In this document: positions 36,931 to 48,900 of the stretch, one piece after another | Position numbering within the stretch: position 1 is the first letter of the stretch | Layout of the letters: every line of letters begins with the position of its first letter | Source of the DNA: Rhynchopus sp. YZ270_cl-10 | Taxonomy: Eukaryota; Euglenozoa; Diplonemea; Diplonemida; Diplonemidae | Direction of reading: 5' to 3' | DNA length: 64,000 nt | Assembly: GCA_964035575.1 (NCBI GenBank) | Contig: OZ037896.1 | Span: 1-64,000, forward strand | The notes under the pieces: generated by a model | The model's input: only the letters and a program-made list of their open reading frames with translations | Told to the model about the DNA's origin: nothing | Database searches by the model: none | Made by a program: the position numbers and the translations under genes

Positions 36931-37356
36931 AAGGTGGTGCCGCCGTCGCCTTTGCTGCCGCCGCTGGAGTTGCTGCCATCGTCAGGTGCTGCTCGATTGC
37001 TTCTTGCGCCGCTGCAGGTCCCATTGGGCAATGCGCTGCCGCCCCCACTGTCAGCCATGGCTCCACACAGGAGCGCCACAGCCCATACCTGGGCTCTCCA
37101 CCTGCATATCTTCACCAAAAAGAAAACAAAAGAAAAACAAAAATCAAAAGGAAATAAGGGCAAGACACTTGCGCTTCGCCGGCCTGCACCCTCAACCGTT
37201 GTCCAGGGACCGCCCCGAGGAGGCGTAAAGGGGGGGGGGGACTCCGCCGCATAGGTGCCCGGCGAGTTAAAAACAACTCGGCAACTCGCCCAAATTCGCC
37301 CAACAACTCGCCCATTTTTTTTGGGCGAGTTGTTTTTTTTTTTGCATTTTTTATAC
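36931..37356. other. Spacer between two octamer arrays, with a strong hairpin
   Basis: The left half is G/C-rich; a minus-strand frame from an ATG at 37057 reads MADSGGGSALPNG and then runs into the satellite, so it is not credible as a gene. 37300-37335 holds an inverted repeat, AACAACTCGCCCA and its complement around a T-run, followed by more T. Nothing else recognised. Confidence 0.55.
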
Positions 37357-37733
37357 ACAGGTACACAGGTACACAGGTGCACAGGTGCACAGGTGCACAG
37401 GTGCACAGGTGCACAGGTGCACAGGTGCACAAGTGCACAGGTGCACAGGTGCACAGGTGCACAGGTGCACAGGTGCACAGGTGCACAGGTGCACAGGTGC
37501 ACAGGTGCACAGGTGCACAGGTGCACAGGTGCACAGGTGCACAGGTGCACAGGTGCACAGGTGCACAGGTGCACAGGTGCACAGGTGCACAGGTGCACAG
37601 GTGCACAGGTGCACAGGTGCACAGGTGCACAGGTGCACAGGTGCACAGGTGCACAGGTGCACAGGTGCACAGGTGCACAGGTGCACAGGTGCACAGGTGC
37701 ACAGGTGCACAGGTGCACAGGTGCACAGGTGCA
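37357..37733 (+). repeat. ACAGGTGC octanucleotide array
   Basis: About 47 copies of an 8-bp unit. The first two units are ACAGGTAC and one unit near 37430 is ACAAGTGC; the rest are uniform. Open frames through it (HRCTGAQV and HLCTCAPV) are artefacts of the unit. This is the third satellite in the window with an 8-bp unit. Confidence 0.96.
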
Positions 37734-39633
37734 CCACATCACATTTTATCTTGTGCATCTCAGCTTGAACGACTCTTTGCCGCTTCACAGCTGGTCTGTG
37801 AATGTGCACTTTGGGTGGTTTTGTATGCTTTGTATCCCAAGGGAAGTCGTCGCCCAAAGCATTTTGACTGAACGTGCGAACGTTGTGAACCTGTAATCGG
37901 TAGCAGACAGGAAAAGAGGATGAGCAGGCGGCGCCTGCCCGACCTGTGTGAAGTGAATCAGTGATTGCCTGACGGATGTCTGGGGAACCACTCTACCCCA
38001 CACACAGTTACTTTGAGTGGGGGTAAATACCCGCAAACCCGCAAACCCTTATACATGGTCCCTCGCTTCGCTTGGGACCATTAGTGGAGCAGGAAACTCT
38101 CTGTAGCGTGAAAAAGGGCTACCTTATTTCACGGCAATACATAGTTATTACCACTTTTTTCATTAACCTCACCCTTCCCGACTACTGCGTTTGTACACCA
38201 TAACTTAATCACACCCACATTTACACTCATCACAGGATCGTGAAATCTGAACTGCATCCGTGATTGCGATGAGCGCCGCCCTCCGACATTCAACAACTCA
38301 AAATACAAGGCTTCACCCAAATCAATCTATTCTAGATTTGTTTGTGGACGAAGACCTGGGGGTGGGAACACTTTGTCAGTCACTGCTATAGCCATTAACC
38401 AGAGAGCATAGCTAGTGCAAGAAATTCGCCTTTGGAAACCTTCCGGAAAGTCTGTCCTCTGCTTACGGAGGACGAGGCACAAGAAAATATTGCGTTCCCC
38501 CAGAAAACCAGTGCACATTTCACACTCCTTGTGGGTGGTCTTGTTGCCTTTTTTGTCAAGTAATTTTGGCCCAGGCATGCTCTTGAAGCATGACAATTTA
38601 GTGTGTATGGGGCAGGGTGTTGTTTTGTTCTGAATTCTCTTTGTTATAACATCTAAGTCAATCGCGGGTGGTGGTTTGTGTAGCGTGAGGCACTCTTTTT
38701 AGCAAACTTCCTGCGGCTGCTAAAGTGTTATTTCTTCGGATTTAACAACGTACAGCGTAACATAGTGGTTTAGCCTGGTCGACACAACCTTTGATAGATA
38801 CGGGATAACCAACCCCCTTCGACCCCTCGTGGGTTCACTGAACAAGCCCTAGTGGTAGTTAAACGATTGACATTTACATTCCTAGAGATGAAAGAACAAG
38901 ATAACACTTCTGTACCCGCGCATCAAAATTGTGGAAAACTTTGCACCCCAAACACCCTCAACAACGCCCGCCAAAAGGCGCCCCTTGTTGCTGGGAGTTG
39001 GTTCTCATGTTTGATACCTGCACAGCAGGCATTCCTCTGAGTCCAACGCATGTTTGGCCTGTCTGCGGCGTTGTACTTCAGGTGCACGAAGACAGGGTCT
39101 GGTGGTAAATTTTGCGTAGTGTCGCATTCCCTCATGTGTGGGTCACTCACACTTGGCGGTCATGTGCCACTGCGTGGGTCTGGGAATTTGGGTACCTGGG
39201 TACAGGAAATTTGTTGTGGAAGACATCAACCACCATGCATTGAGGAGGGTAAGACAGTGGTCGCAGTTTCTACTTGATAGCATTACAACATTTAACTTCT
39301 CCACGGGGGTCTTGGGCCGTTCACTCGGTTATACCTTGACTACCGGAAGATATTCTTGAGGCCTTTTTGGTCTCTAGAATAACCGGTCTTCCCGAACGGA
39401 GGCACACTTTGTGTGTTACTACGACCTGGCAATTTCCAGCAGTAGGTTAAGTAATCTTTCTTGAAAATTGTTGGAACATTATCTCCTCAGTGCATGAATG
39501 CCCCACGTGACTGGACACTTTTGTGTTTGTCATGTGGAGCTGTGGTTGCTCTTTCACGACTTTTTTCCTGTTCCTGGGTACCTGGACCTGGGTAGCTGGG
39601 TATACCCGAAAACCAACTTTTTTGGGGTACCCG
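37734..39633. other. Intergenic region without recognised genes
   Basis: Only short unconvincing frames. 38033-38049 has two reverse-strand copies of the CGGGTTTG octamer. 38055-38081 is a hairpin with 8-bp stem ATGGTCCC whose minus-strand centre is GC-GAA-GC. 39540-39633 contains repeats of CCTGGGTA and the beginning of a CCGAAA-rich stretch. The rest looks unique and non-coding. Confidence 0.5.
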
Positions 39634-41316
39634 AAAAAAGTTGGCGATATGGTCAGACATGCCCGAAAATAAGTTGAGAAATAGTCAGAGATACCCGAAA
39701 TACCCGAAAAAAGTTCAGATATTGGTCAGTTATGCCCTATTTGGTGACGGGCTAAAAAACCTGTCGTTCTTGTGTGACACTTCCATGGAAACGTGATGAG
39801 GACCACACTTTTTTTACAGGTGGTTTTTTTTGTAAGCACCTCACGCACTGGGCAGGTGGTCCGCTATTCGCTTCCCACGGGGCGTTCGCGTGCGCGCTTC
39901 GCGCACCCGCTCACGGTAACGTGTACAAAAAAACTTCACTTGTGCCTTCATGAACTGGCTTTTCAGGTGAAAAGTGGCCTGTTAAAAAGTGGTGTTTTTG
40001 TGATAAACGCCAGATGGTCAAAAGAGTGATCTGACCATATTCCCCAGGTATAACTGGTACTCAAAAAGTTCATTAACGAAGGAATCTTGCACTTTTGACC
40101 ATCACATATTACATGTGTTTTTTCAGGTTTTTCAATGCACTTTCCTGTGCTGGGAAGCATGCCACAAGTGTCATGTTTTACAAGGTAAAAATGACCAAAA
40201 AAGCTGATTTTTGGCCGAATGCCACATGTCATTTGGCAGTCCATTTTCTGAACACGACTGAAAAATAGCTATTTATTCGTCTGAGGAAATATTCACTTTT
40301 CCTCACACGAGTGTACCTTTCAGAAACGAGTGGCATTTTACCCCACGAGCGAAGCGAGTGGGGTAATAGACTTTATCTCACGAGCGAAGCGAGTGGGATA
40401 AAGTCAGCCACGAGTTTCTGAAAGGGCACGAGTGGAGGGAAAGTGAATATTTCACCAGAATATAATAGTTTTCTCAACTGAAGGAAAAGTAGCTCTAAGC
40501 AAACCCCGTGGAAGAAGTGTGGGGTGAATATGCAGAAAAAAAAGACGATTTTTTGGTGGGAATATTTTTCACAGAAAATCGAATTTCACTATTAAGATTG
40601 GCTCTGCTCGTCGCCCAGTAAGGCTACTATGGGCCCCATGGGACATTTTGGCCCGAATACCAGGCCGTATTTTCAAAAGATTGATAATCCCAGAATATGG
40701 TATAGCCCTGTGGTACCAAATTTTTGGCCGAAAAAATGGACCAAAAAATGGTCATGTTGGTCACGGTGACCAAATGTGAAGCAGAGATATCAAAATGACC
40801 CACTCTCCCACCCAATTTTTTTTTCGACCCCCCCTCTACTTTTCCTCACACCAAAAAAAGCCTCACACATAGGCTTTTTTCTACACAAACCCCAGCCAAA
40901 AATTATTGCTACTTTTCCAAATTGCGTGAGGAAAAGTGGCTATGTGTGAGGAAAAGTGAATTTATCCTCACACTTCTTCCACGGGGTTTGCTCAGAGCTA
41001 CTTTTCCTCAGTTGAGAAAAAATTTTTTTTTGGGCCTCAATACCCCCAAACAACACGTTAAGCCCAAAAAATTCACTTTTGGAAGAGCAACTATTCATTT
41101 ATATTTTTTTTGAAATCCTACCTGTGGGGAGGGTGTGTGGGGAGGGGTGGCGAACGCTCTTTAGTAAAGACTAAAAAACTAAGGTTTTTTAGGATTTTTG
41201 AAAATAGGGCATCTCTGACCAATATCTGAACTTATTTTCGGGTATCTCTGACCATTTCAAAAAAAGGGTAGGGCATAACTGACTATTCCCCTAAAAAATA
41301 TCGCCAGTTTTTTCTT
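39634..41316. mobile_element. Composite terminal-inverted-repeat element (family A) with nested insert
   Basis: The left arm (39634-39770) and right arm (41171-41316) are imperfect inverted repeats: GTCAGAGATACCCGAAA, AGTTCAGATATTGGTCAG, ATGCCCTATTT and CTAAAAAACC appear in that order on the left and reversed on the right. Between them lies a family A copy (39741-40260) split from its right part (41021-41192) by a 760-bp insertion. No transposase frame is present, so it is non-autonomous or a decayed remnant. The right-end hairpin (41171-41192) matches 34735-34756. Confidence 0.7.
40261..41020. mobile_element. Nested insertion with inverted repeats and a branched foldback
   Basis: The copy at 34011 reads GAACAGGACTG, a few bases, then a T-run and GGGCCTC; here the same two flanks are separated by 760 bp. 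Inside, 40469-40524 and 40966-41020 are near-perfect inverted repeats (TTTTCTCAACTG, AGTAGCTCT, GCAAACCCCGTGGAAGAAG). The left part, 40286-40453, folds on itself into an outer stem with two inner hairpins (40338-40366 and 40369-40405). The motif TTTTCCTCACAC recurs at both ends. No gene is present. No clear target-site duplication was found. Confidence 0.75.
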
Positions 41317-41515
41317 CTCAAAAAATGGGGGATAGTTGTAGTGGGGGATAAAAAAAAATATCTCTCTTTTTTCCCACCTGAATATCCCCATCCCCAAGGA
41401 AAATCCACACCAAAAACGCGGCGTGGGAAATGGGGGATAACTGTAGTGGGGGATAAAATAAAATAAAATGGGGGAGAAAAAACGCGGGGATAATTGTTTT
41501 ATCCCCCACCCCCCT
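41317..41515. repeat. Short repeats of GGGGGATAACTGTAGTGGGGG type
   Basis: Two direct copies of ATGGGGGATA(G/A)(T/C)TGTAGT and GGGGGATAAA lie at about 41326 and 41428, about 102 bp apart, followed by AAATAAAATAAAATGGGGG and TATCCCCCACCCCCC, which can pair with them. No gene. Confidence 0.6.
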
Positions 41516-42949
41516 TTACAAGGCTCACAAAAATAAAAACAAAGGAAAGGGGAGGGAAAGGAAGGGAGGGGTTAAAAAGAAAGGACAAGTGTGTTGTAAT
41601 GTGTAAAAAAGTGGTATACGTTATGAGTAAAAAAGTGGGTGGTCGTGTGAAAGGCTGTGAAGCTGCGGAACTGTGCTTGTTTATGGTCCCGCTTTTGCAC
41701 CGGATGATCGTTTGAGAATGACAAGGTAAAGTGCATATTTAGATTTTTCTTTTTTGACGTAATACTGACAGAAGGGAGGAAGGGTATGTGGATGGCGCAC
41801 ATCTTGAGTCAAGACTTAAATACACATTGTCATGGTTTTTAGTTTTGCAGCGATGTTCACCAGAGACGTTGTTTTCAGACAGGTGAAGTCTGATGATGGG
41901 CTATTTCATACTCTGGAAGACCTATGTATGAGAAACCTGTAGTTAATTTTTCCAACTTTCAGGCCGGACCGAACGCTTCTTAGCCTATGGATCAACTTTG
42001 AAAAACAGACGAGAAGATGGAAGAAACAGAAAAGAAAGTGAAGTTATTGATGCAGGCACCTCTGACTGACCCATGATGCCAGCCCCGGATGAAAGCACAA
42101 GTACCCTGCAGTCAACAAGTCGCTGTTTAATGCTCCGGTGCAAGCACCCGCCATCGAATGGCCAGCATTTTTATTTCCTGCCAGGGTTTAACTTACATTG
42201 GGTAGTAGGCCAGGGACGTTTAACACCCCGAGGACAGGGGGTCCGTCCGCATACCAAAAAGAAAGACAAAAGCTATGCATATACTATGATGTAGAAGAGG
42301 CAGGGTTGCTGAAAAAGAAAAAGACCCTGAAGGCACAAAAACGCCCCGCATACCCCTCTTTGCCTCCTGCTTGATCTCTCAGGTCAAGACATCGATTCGA
42401 GCGGTCAACACCTTCATAGAGTTTCAGGAGGAACGGACCCCCTGATGCAATTTAAGGTCCAGCCCAGGACCTGGAAGGAAGAAAAGAAAAGAAAAATTGA
42501 CTTGAAATTCAAACCATACAGGAAAGTTGCTCAGTCACATCAGAAGTACCCCTCGAATGCTACGGTCAGAGCTATTTTTTTGTTTCCACACCTCAGTGCA
42601 GAGGTGCAAAAGGGGTCGATAACCGATGACATCCTAACGCGTATTATCATTTCAGACTGTCGACACTCGTACAAATAAAAAGCTGACCTGCAAAACAACG
42701 CAGGACAGTATTGTGCTCGTCACTTTGTTCTGTGCTTCGATGCCAAGACTTCAAAACGCACAAACAGGACGGTACACAGCATGGTAACACAAAGAAACCT
42801 GTGAACACAACTAAAAAAAAAGAGAAAATGACAAAGTAGTAACATGAATGCGATATGCACACTCTTAGAAATAGAAAACGCAAATCTCAATAAAATATCA
42901 CCGAATAAACGCACCTGACGTTCCGCTGACTAATCAAGCATCAACCTAC
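41516..42949. other. Intergenic region downstream of the EGF-like gene
   Basis: No gene recognised. 41770-41850 has a weak copy of the family A right end (GGATGGCGCACATCTTGAG). A plus-strand frame at 42445-42678 (MQFKVQPRTWKEEKK, 77 aa) and another at 42073-42294 look like neither known families nor their neighbours and may be chance or remnants. The region nearest the EGF-like gene is its presumed 3' UTR. Confidence 0.4.
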
Positions 42950-45900
42950 CTAGAGAAGGCACTCCTCTGTCTTGCCAAAATTTTGAGTGGAGAGATCGTT
43001 AAGCTCGTTGACCTCCAATTCCTCAAACGTCATAAACTCAGTCATTAATATGTTATCCTTTTTGCCATTCATCCGCCACACTACAAATCCAACCGCCACT
43101 CCACCAAGAATCAGGACGCCACCACCGACAAGAAGCCATATCCACCAAGGTGTACCGTCGCTGTCCTCCTCTGCAGGTACCTCGGTCTCGTCTGACGCAC
43201 CAGCACCAAGCACGCCTGCGTCAGTCAGGTCCTTATCAGGATCCCGCACCTCAGTCGACCACGTGTCGGCAGCGTTCTGCCCGTTTTCGCCCATAAACAG
43301 AGTTTCGACGCTGCGCCGCCCTCCATCCACCTCAGGTCCAATAGTCATCACGATGTCCTCTTCTTTTTCTCCTGTCCTGGCAGTTAGCAAACGCATGTAC
43401 ATATCCTTATCCCACTTCTCACCCACAGTGACAACTACTTTGGCAGTCTCTGGTGATGGAGTAGTAACGTTCTCTGCGTGTGGTGGGTCTCTTGGTGCAG
43501 CTGTTTCCTTCGTATTCGGAGGGTATGTTGGAGCAACTGTTTCCTTCGTGTTCGGAGGGTATGTTGGAGCAACTGTTTCCTTCGTGTTCGGAGGGTATGT
43601 TGGAGCAACTGTTTCCTTCGTGTTCGGAGGGTATGTTGGAGCAACTGTTTCCTTCGTGTTCGGAGGGTATGTTGGAGCAACTGTTTCCTTCGTATTCGGA
43701 GGGTATGTTGGAGCAACTGTTTCCTTCGTATTCGGAGGGTATGTTGGAGCAACTGTTTCCTTCGTGTTTGGCGGGTATGTTGGAGCAACTGTTTCCTTCG
43801 TGTTCGGAGGGTATGTTGGAGCAACTGTTTCCTTCGTATTCGGAGGGTATGTTGGAGCAACTGTTTCCTTCGTGTTTGGCGGGTATGTTGGAGCAACTGT
43901 TTCCTTCGTATTCGGAGGGTATGTTGGAGCAACTGTTTCCTTCGTGTTCGGAGGGTATGTTGGAGCAACTGTTTCCTTCGTGTTTGGCGGGTATGTTGGA
44001 GCAACTGTTTCCTTCGTGTTCGGAGGGTATGTTGGAGCAACTGTTTCCTTCGTATTCGGAGGGTATGTTGGAGCAACTGTTTCCTTCGTGTTCGGAGGGT
44101 ATGTTGGAGCAACTGTTTCCTTCGTATTCGGAGGGTATGTTGGAGCAACTGTTTCCTTCGTGTTTGGCGGGTATGTTGGAGCAACTGTTTCCTTCGTATT
44201 CGGAGGGTATGTTGGAGCAACTGTTTCCTTCGTGTTCGGAGGGTATGTTGGAGCAACTGTTTCCTTCGTGTTTGGCGGGTATGTTGGAGCAACTGTTTCC
44301 TTCGTGTTCGGAGGGTATGTTGGAGCAACTGTTTCCTTCGTATTCGGAGGGTATGTTGGAGCAACTGTTTCCTTCGTATTCGGAGGGTATGTTGGAGCAA
44401 CTGTTTCCTTCGTGTTTGGCGGGTATGTTGGAGCAACTGTTTCCTTCGTGTTCGGAGGGTATGTTGGAGCAACTGTTTCCTTCGTGTTTGGCGGGTATGT
44501 TGGAGCAACTGTTTCCTTCGTGTTTGGCGGGTATGTTGGAGCAACTGTTTCCTTCGTATTCGGAGGGTATGTTGGAGCAACTGTTTCCTTCGTGTTTGGC
44601 GGGTATGTTGGAGCAACTGTTTCCTTCGTGTTCGGAGGGTATGTTGGAGCAACTGTTTCCTTCGTGTTTGGCGGGTATGTTGGAGCAACTGTTTCCTTCG
44701 TGTTCGGAGGGTATGTTGGAGCAACTGTTTCCTTCGTGTTTGGCGGGTATGTTGGAGCAACTGTTTCCTTCGTGTTTGGCGGGTATGTTGGAGCAACTGT
44801 TTCCTTCGTGTTCGGAGGGTATGTTGGAGCAACTGTTTCCTTCGTATTCGGAGGGTATGTTGGAGCAACTGTTTCCTTCGTATTCGGAGGGTATGTTGGA
44901 GCAACTGTTTCCTTCGTGTTTGGCGGGTATGTTGGAGCAACTGTTTCCTTCGTGTTCGGAGGGTATGTTGGAGCAACTGTTTCCTTCGTGTTTGGCGGGT
45001 ATGTTGGAGCAACTGTTTCCTTCGTGTTTGGCGGGTATGTTGGAGCAACTGTTTCCTTCGTATTCGGAGGGTATGTTGGAGCAACTGTTTCCTTCGTGTT
45101 TGGCGGGTATGTTGGAGCAACTGTTTCCTTCGTGTTCGGAGGGTATGTTGGAGCAACTGTTTCCTTCGTATTCGGAGGGTATGTTGGAGCAACTGTTTCC
45201 TTCGTGTTTGGCGGGTATGTTGGAGCAACTGTTTCCTTCGTGTTCGGAGGGTATGTTGGAGCAACTGTTTCCTTCGTGTTTGGCGGGTATGTTGGAGCAA
45301 CTGTTTCCTTCGTGTTTGGCGGGTATGTTGGAGCAACTGTTTCCTTCGTGTTCGGAGGGTATGTTGGAGCAACTGTTTCCTTCGTATTCGGAGGGTATGT
45401 TGGAGCAACTGTTTCCTTCGTATTCGGAGGGTATGTTGGAGCAACTGTTTCCTTCGTGTTTGGCGGGTATGTTGGAGCAACTGTTTCCTTCGTGTTCGGA
45501 GGGTATGTTGGAGCAACTGTTTCCTTCGTGTTCGGAGGGTATGTTGGAGCAACTGTTTCCTTCGTATTCGGAGGGTATGTTGGAGCAACTGTTTCCTTCG
45601 TGTTTGGCGGGTATGTTGGAGCAACTGTTTCCTTCGTGTTTGGCGGGTATGTTGGAGCAACTGTTTCCTTCGTGTTCGGCGGGTATGTTGGAACTGGTGC
45701 TGGTACCCTCGTGTCTGGAGCAGATGTTCTCCAGCTCGGCGGGTATGTTGGAACTGGTGCTGGTACCCTCGTGTCTGGAGCAGATGTTCTCCAGCTCGGC
45801 GGGTATGTTGGAACTGGTGCTGGTACCCTCGTGTCTGGAGCAGATGTTCTCCAGCTCGGCGGGTATGTTGGAACTGGTGCTGGTACCCTCGTGTCTGGAG

Positions 45901-48900
45901 CAGATGTTCTCCAGCTCGGCGGGTATGTTGGAACTGGTGCTGGTACCTTCGTGTCTGGAGCAGATGTTCTCCAGCTCGGCGGGTATGTTGGAACTGGTGC
46001 TGGTACCCTCGTGTCTGGAGCAGATGTTCTCCAGCTCGGCGGGTATGTTGGAACTGGTGCTGGTACCCTCGTGTCTGGTGCAGATGTTCTCCAGCTCGGC
46101 GGGTATGTTGGAACTGGTGCTGGTACCCTCGTGTCTGGAGCAGATGTTCTCCAGCTCGGCGGGTATGTTGGAACTGGTGCTGGTACCTTCGTGTCTGGAG
46201 CAGATGTTCTCCAGCTCGGCGGGTATGTTGGAACTGGTGCTGGTACCCTCGTGTCTGGAGCAGATGTTCTCCAGCTCGGCGGGTATGTTGGAACTGGTGC
46301 TGGTACCCTCGTGTCTGGTGCAGATGTTCTCCAGCTCGGCGGGTATGTTGGAACTGGTGCTGGTACCCTCGTGTCTGGAGCAGATGTTCTCCAGCTCGGC
46401 GGGTATGTTGGAACTGGTGCTGGTACCCTCGTGTCTGGAGCAGATGTTCTCCAGCTCGGCGGGTATGTTGGAACTGGTGCTGGTACCTTCGTGTCTGGTG
46501 CAGATGTTCTCCTCGGCGGGTATGGTGTTGCCAGTGGCATTCCCGTCATGGGACCAAAGGTGTCGGATGGAGACATTGTACGTGGTGTTGGTGTCATCGG
46601 CGTGTACGTGTTTGGTGCCAGGTTACAGTTCGCTTGGGCTCCTGTCGCAACAACACCGTTGGGACACGTGCAGGTGAAGTCATAAAGCGATGTCAGTGCG
46701 GTATCGGGATCTCTGCAGGTCTGCCCTGCTCCACACGGATTGCTGTCACACTCATCCGTAGAACACCTGGCAGGACCGTCCTTCTGTGTGATACTCGGAT
46801 CCGATTTACACGCACACACATAATCGTGCTGGGAGTTCTTCGCCTTATTTGGGTCCGTGCACGTTTGGTCAGCAAAACACTTGTTGTTAACGGCGTCACA
46901 CTCATCAATCTCACAGGTAGCTTTGACCCCCACTGACATCACACCGTTTGGACACGTGCAAGTAAAGTCATAAGTAGATGATGCAGTGGGAACTGGATCG
47001 GAGCAAGTTTGTCCCGACCCACACGGCTGCATATAACATTCGTCCTCACTACAGGTAGCAGGTGACCCCGTCGATACAATGCTCCTGTCAGCGTTGCACG
47101 TGCACACAAAGTCACCAACCTGGTTTGATGCCTTGTTCGGATCCTGACATGTTTGATCAGCAAAACATTTGTTGTGAGCAGCATCACACTCGTCAATCTC
47201 GCAGGTTGCTGCTGTTCCGGTAGCAACAACACCGTTCTGACACATGCATATGTAATCCTTCAGGGAAGATCCGCTCTGGTTTGGATCGGAGCACGTCTGC
47301 AGCGTGGTCGAAGAGGAGCAAGGGTCAGACGCACACTCGTCTACAGGTGATAGTGGTGACGCTGTGTCTGGAATGCTGGTCATCGGTGCAAAAGTTGGGG
47401 GCACTGCCTTTGGATTATTGGTCATCGGTGCAAACGTCGGGGACCTTGGTGTTGCTGTCATTGGCGTGTACGTGTTTGGTGCCAGGTTACAGTTCGCTTG
47501 GGCTCCTGTCGCAACAACACCGTTTGGACACGTGCAGGTGAAGTCATAAAGCGATGTCAGTGCGGTATCGGGATCTCTGCAGGTCTGTCCTGCTCCACAC
47601 GGCTTACTGTCGCACTCATCCGTAGAACACCTGGCAGGACCGTCCTTCTGTGTGATACTCGGATCCGATTTACACGCACACACATAATCGTGCTGGGAGT
47701 TCTTCGCCTTATTTGGGTCCGTGCACGTTTGGTCAGCAAAACACTTGTTGTTAACGGCGTCACACTCATCAATCTCACAGGTAGCTTTGACCCCCACTGA
47801 CATCACACCGTTTGGACACGTGCAAGTAAAGTCATAAGTAGATGATGCAGTGGGAACTGGATCGGAGCAAGTTTGTCCCGACCCACACGGCTGCATATAA
47901 CATTCGTCCTCACTACAGGTAGCAGGTGACCCCGTCGATACAATGCTCCTGTCAGCGTTGCACGTGCACACAAAGTCACCAACCTGGTTTGATGCCTTGT
48001 TCGGATCCTGACATGTTTGATCAGCAAAACATTTGTTGTGAGCAGCATCACACTCGTCAATCTCGCAGGTTGCTGCTGTTCCGGTAGCAACAACACCGTT
48101 CTGACACATGCATATGTAATCCTTCAGGGAAGATCCGCTCTGGTTTGGATCGGAGCACGTCTGCAGCGTGGTCGAAGAGGAGCAAGGGTCAGACGCACAC
48201 TCGTCTACAGGTGATAGTGGTGACGCTGTGTCTGGAATGCTGGTCATCGGTGCAAAAGTTGGGGGCACTGCCTTTGGATTATTGGTCATCGGTGCAAACG
48301 TCGGGGACCTTGGTGTTGCTGTCATTGGCGTGTACGTGTTTGGTGCCAGGTTACAGTTCGCTTGGGCTCCTGTCGCAACAACACCGTTTGGACACGTGCA
48401 GGTGAAGTCATAAAGCGATGTCAGTGCGGTATCGGGATCTCTGCAGGTCTGTCCTGCTCCACACGGCTTACTGTCGCACTCATCCGTAGAACACCTGGCA
48501 GGACCGTCCTTCTGTGTGATACTCGGATCCGATTTACACGCACACACATAATCGTGCTGGGAGTTCTTCGCCTTATTTGGGTCCGTGCACGTTTGGTCAG
48601 CAAAACACTTGTTGTTAACGGCGTCACACTCATCAATCTCACAGGTAGCTTTGACCCCCACTGACATCACACCGTTTGGACACGTGCAAGTAAAGTCATA
48701 AGTAGATGATGCAGTGGGAACTGGATCGGAGCAAGTTTGTCCCGACCCACACGGCTGCATATAACATTCGTCCTCACTACAGGTAGCAGGTGACCCCGTC
48801 GATACAATGCTCCTGTCAGCGTTGCACGTGCACACAAAGTCACCAACCTGGTTTGATGCCTTGTTCGGATCCTGACATGTTTGATCAGCAAAACATTTGT

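Noticed and set aside
35183-37742. Large frames of ELWSCGAV or HSSTAPQL repeats on both strands
   Set aside because: Open on both strands through the GAGCTGTG satellite; same artefact. The HRCTGAQV/HLCTCAPV frames at 37351-37896 are rejected for the same reason.
42073-42678. Plus-strand small genes downstream of the EGF-like gene
   Set aside because: Short, on the opposite strand to all neighbours, no recognisable domain or start context; kept only as a note.
42987-46936. Long plus-strand and alternative minus-strand frames across the Thr/Pro repeats
   Set aside because: Shadows of the 36-bp and 60-bp in-frame repeats of the EGF-like gene, which alone has a signal peptide, Cys pattern and membrane helix.
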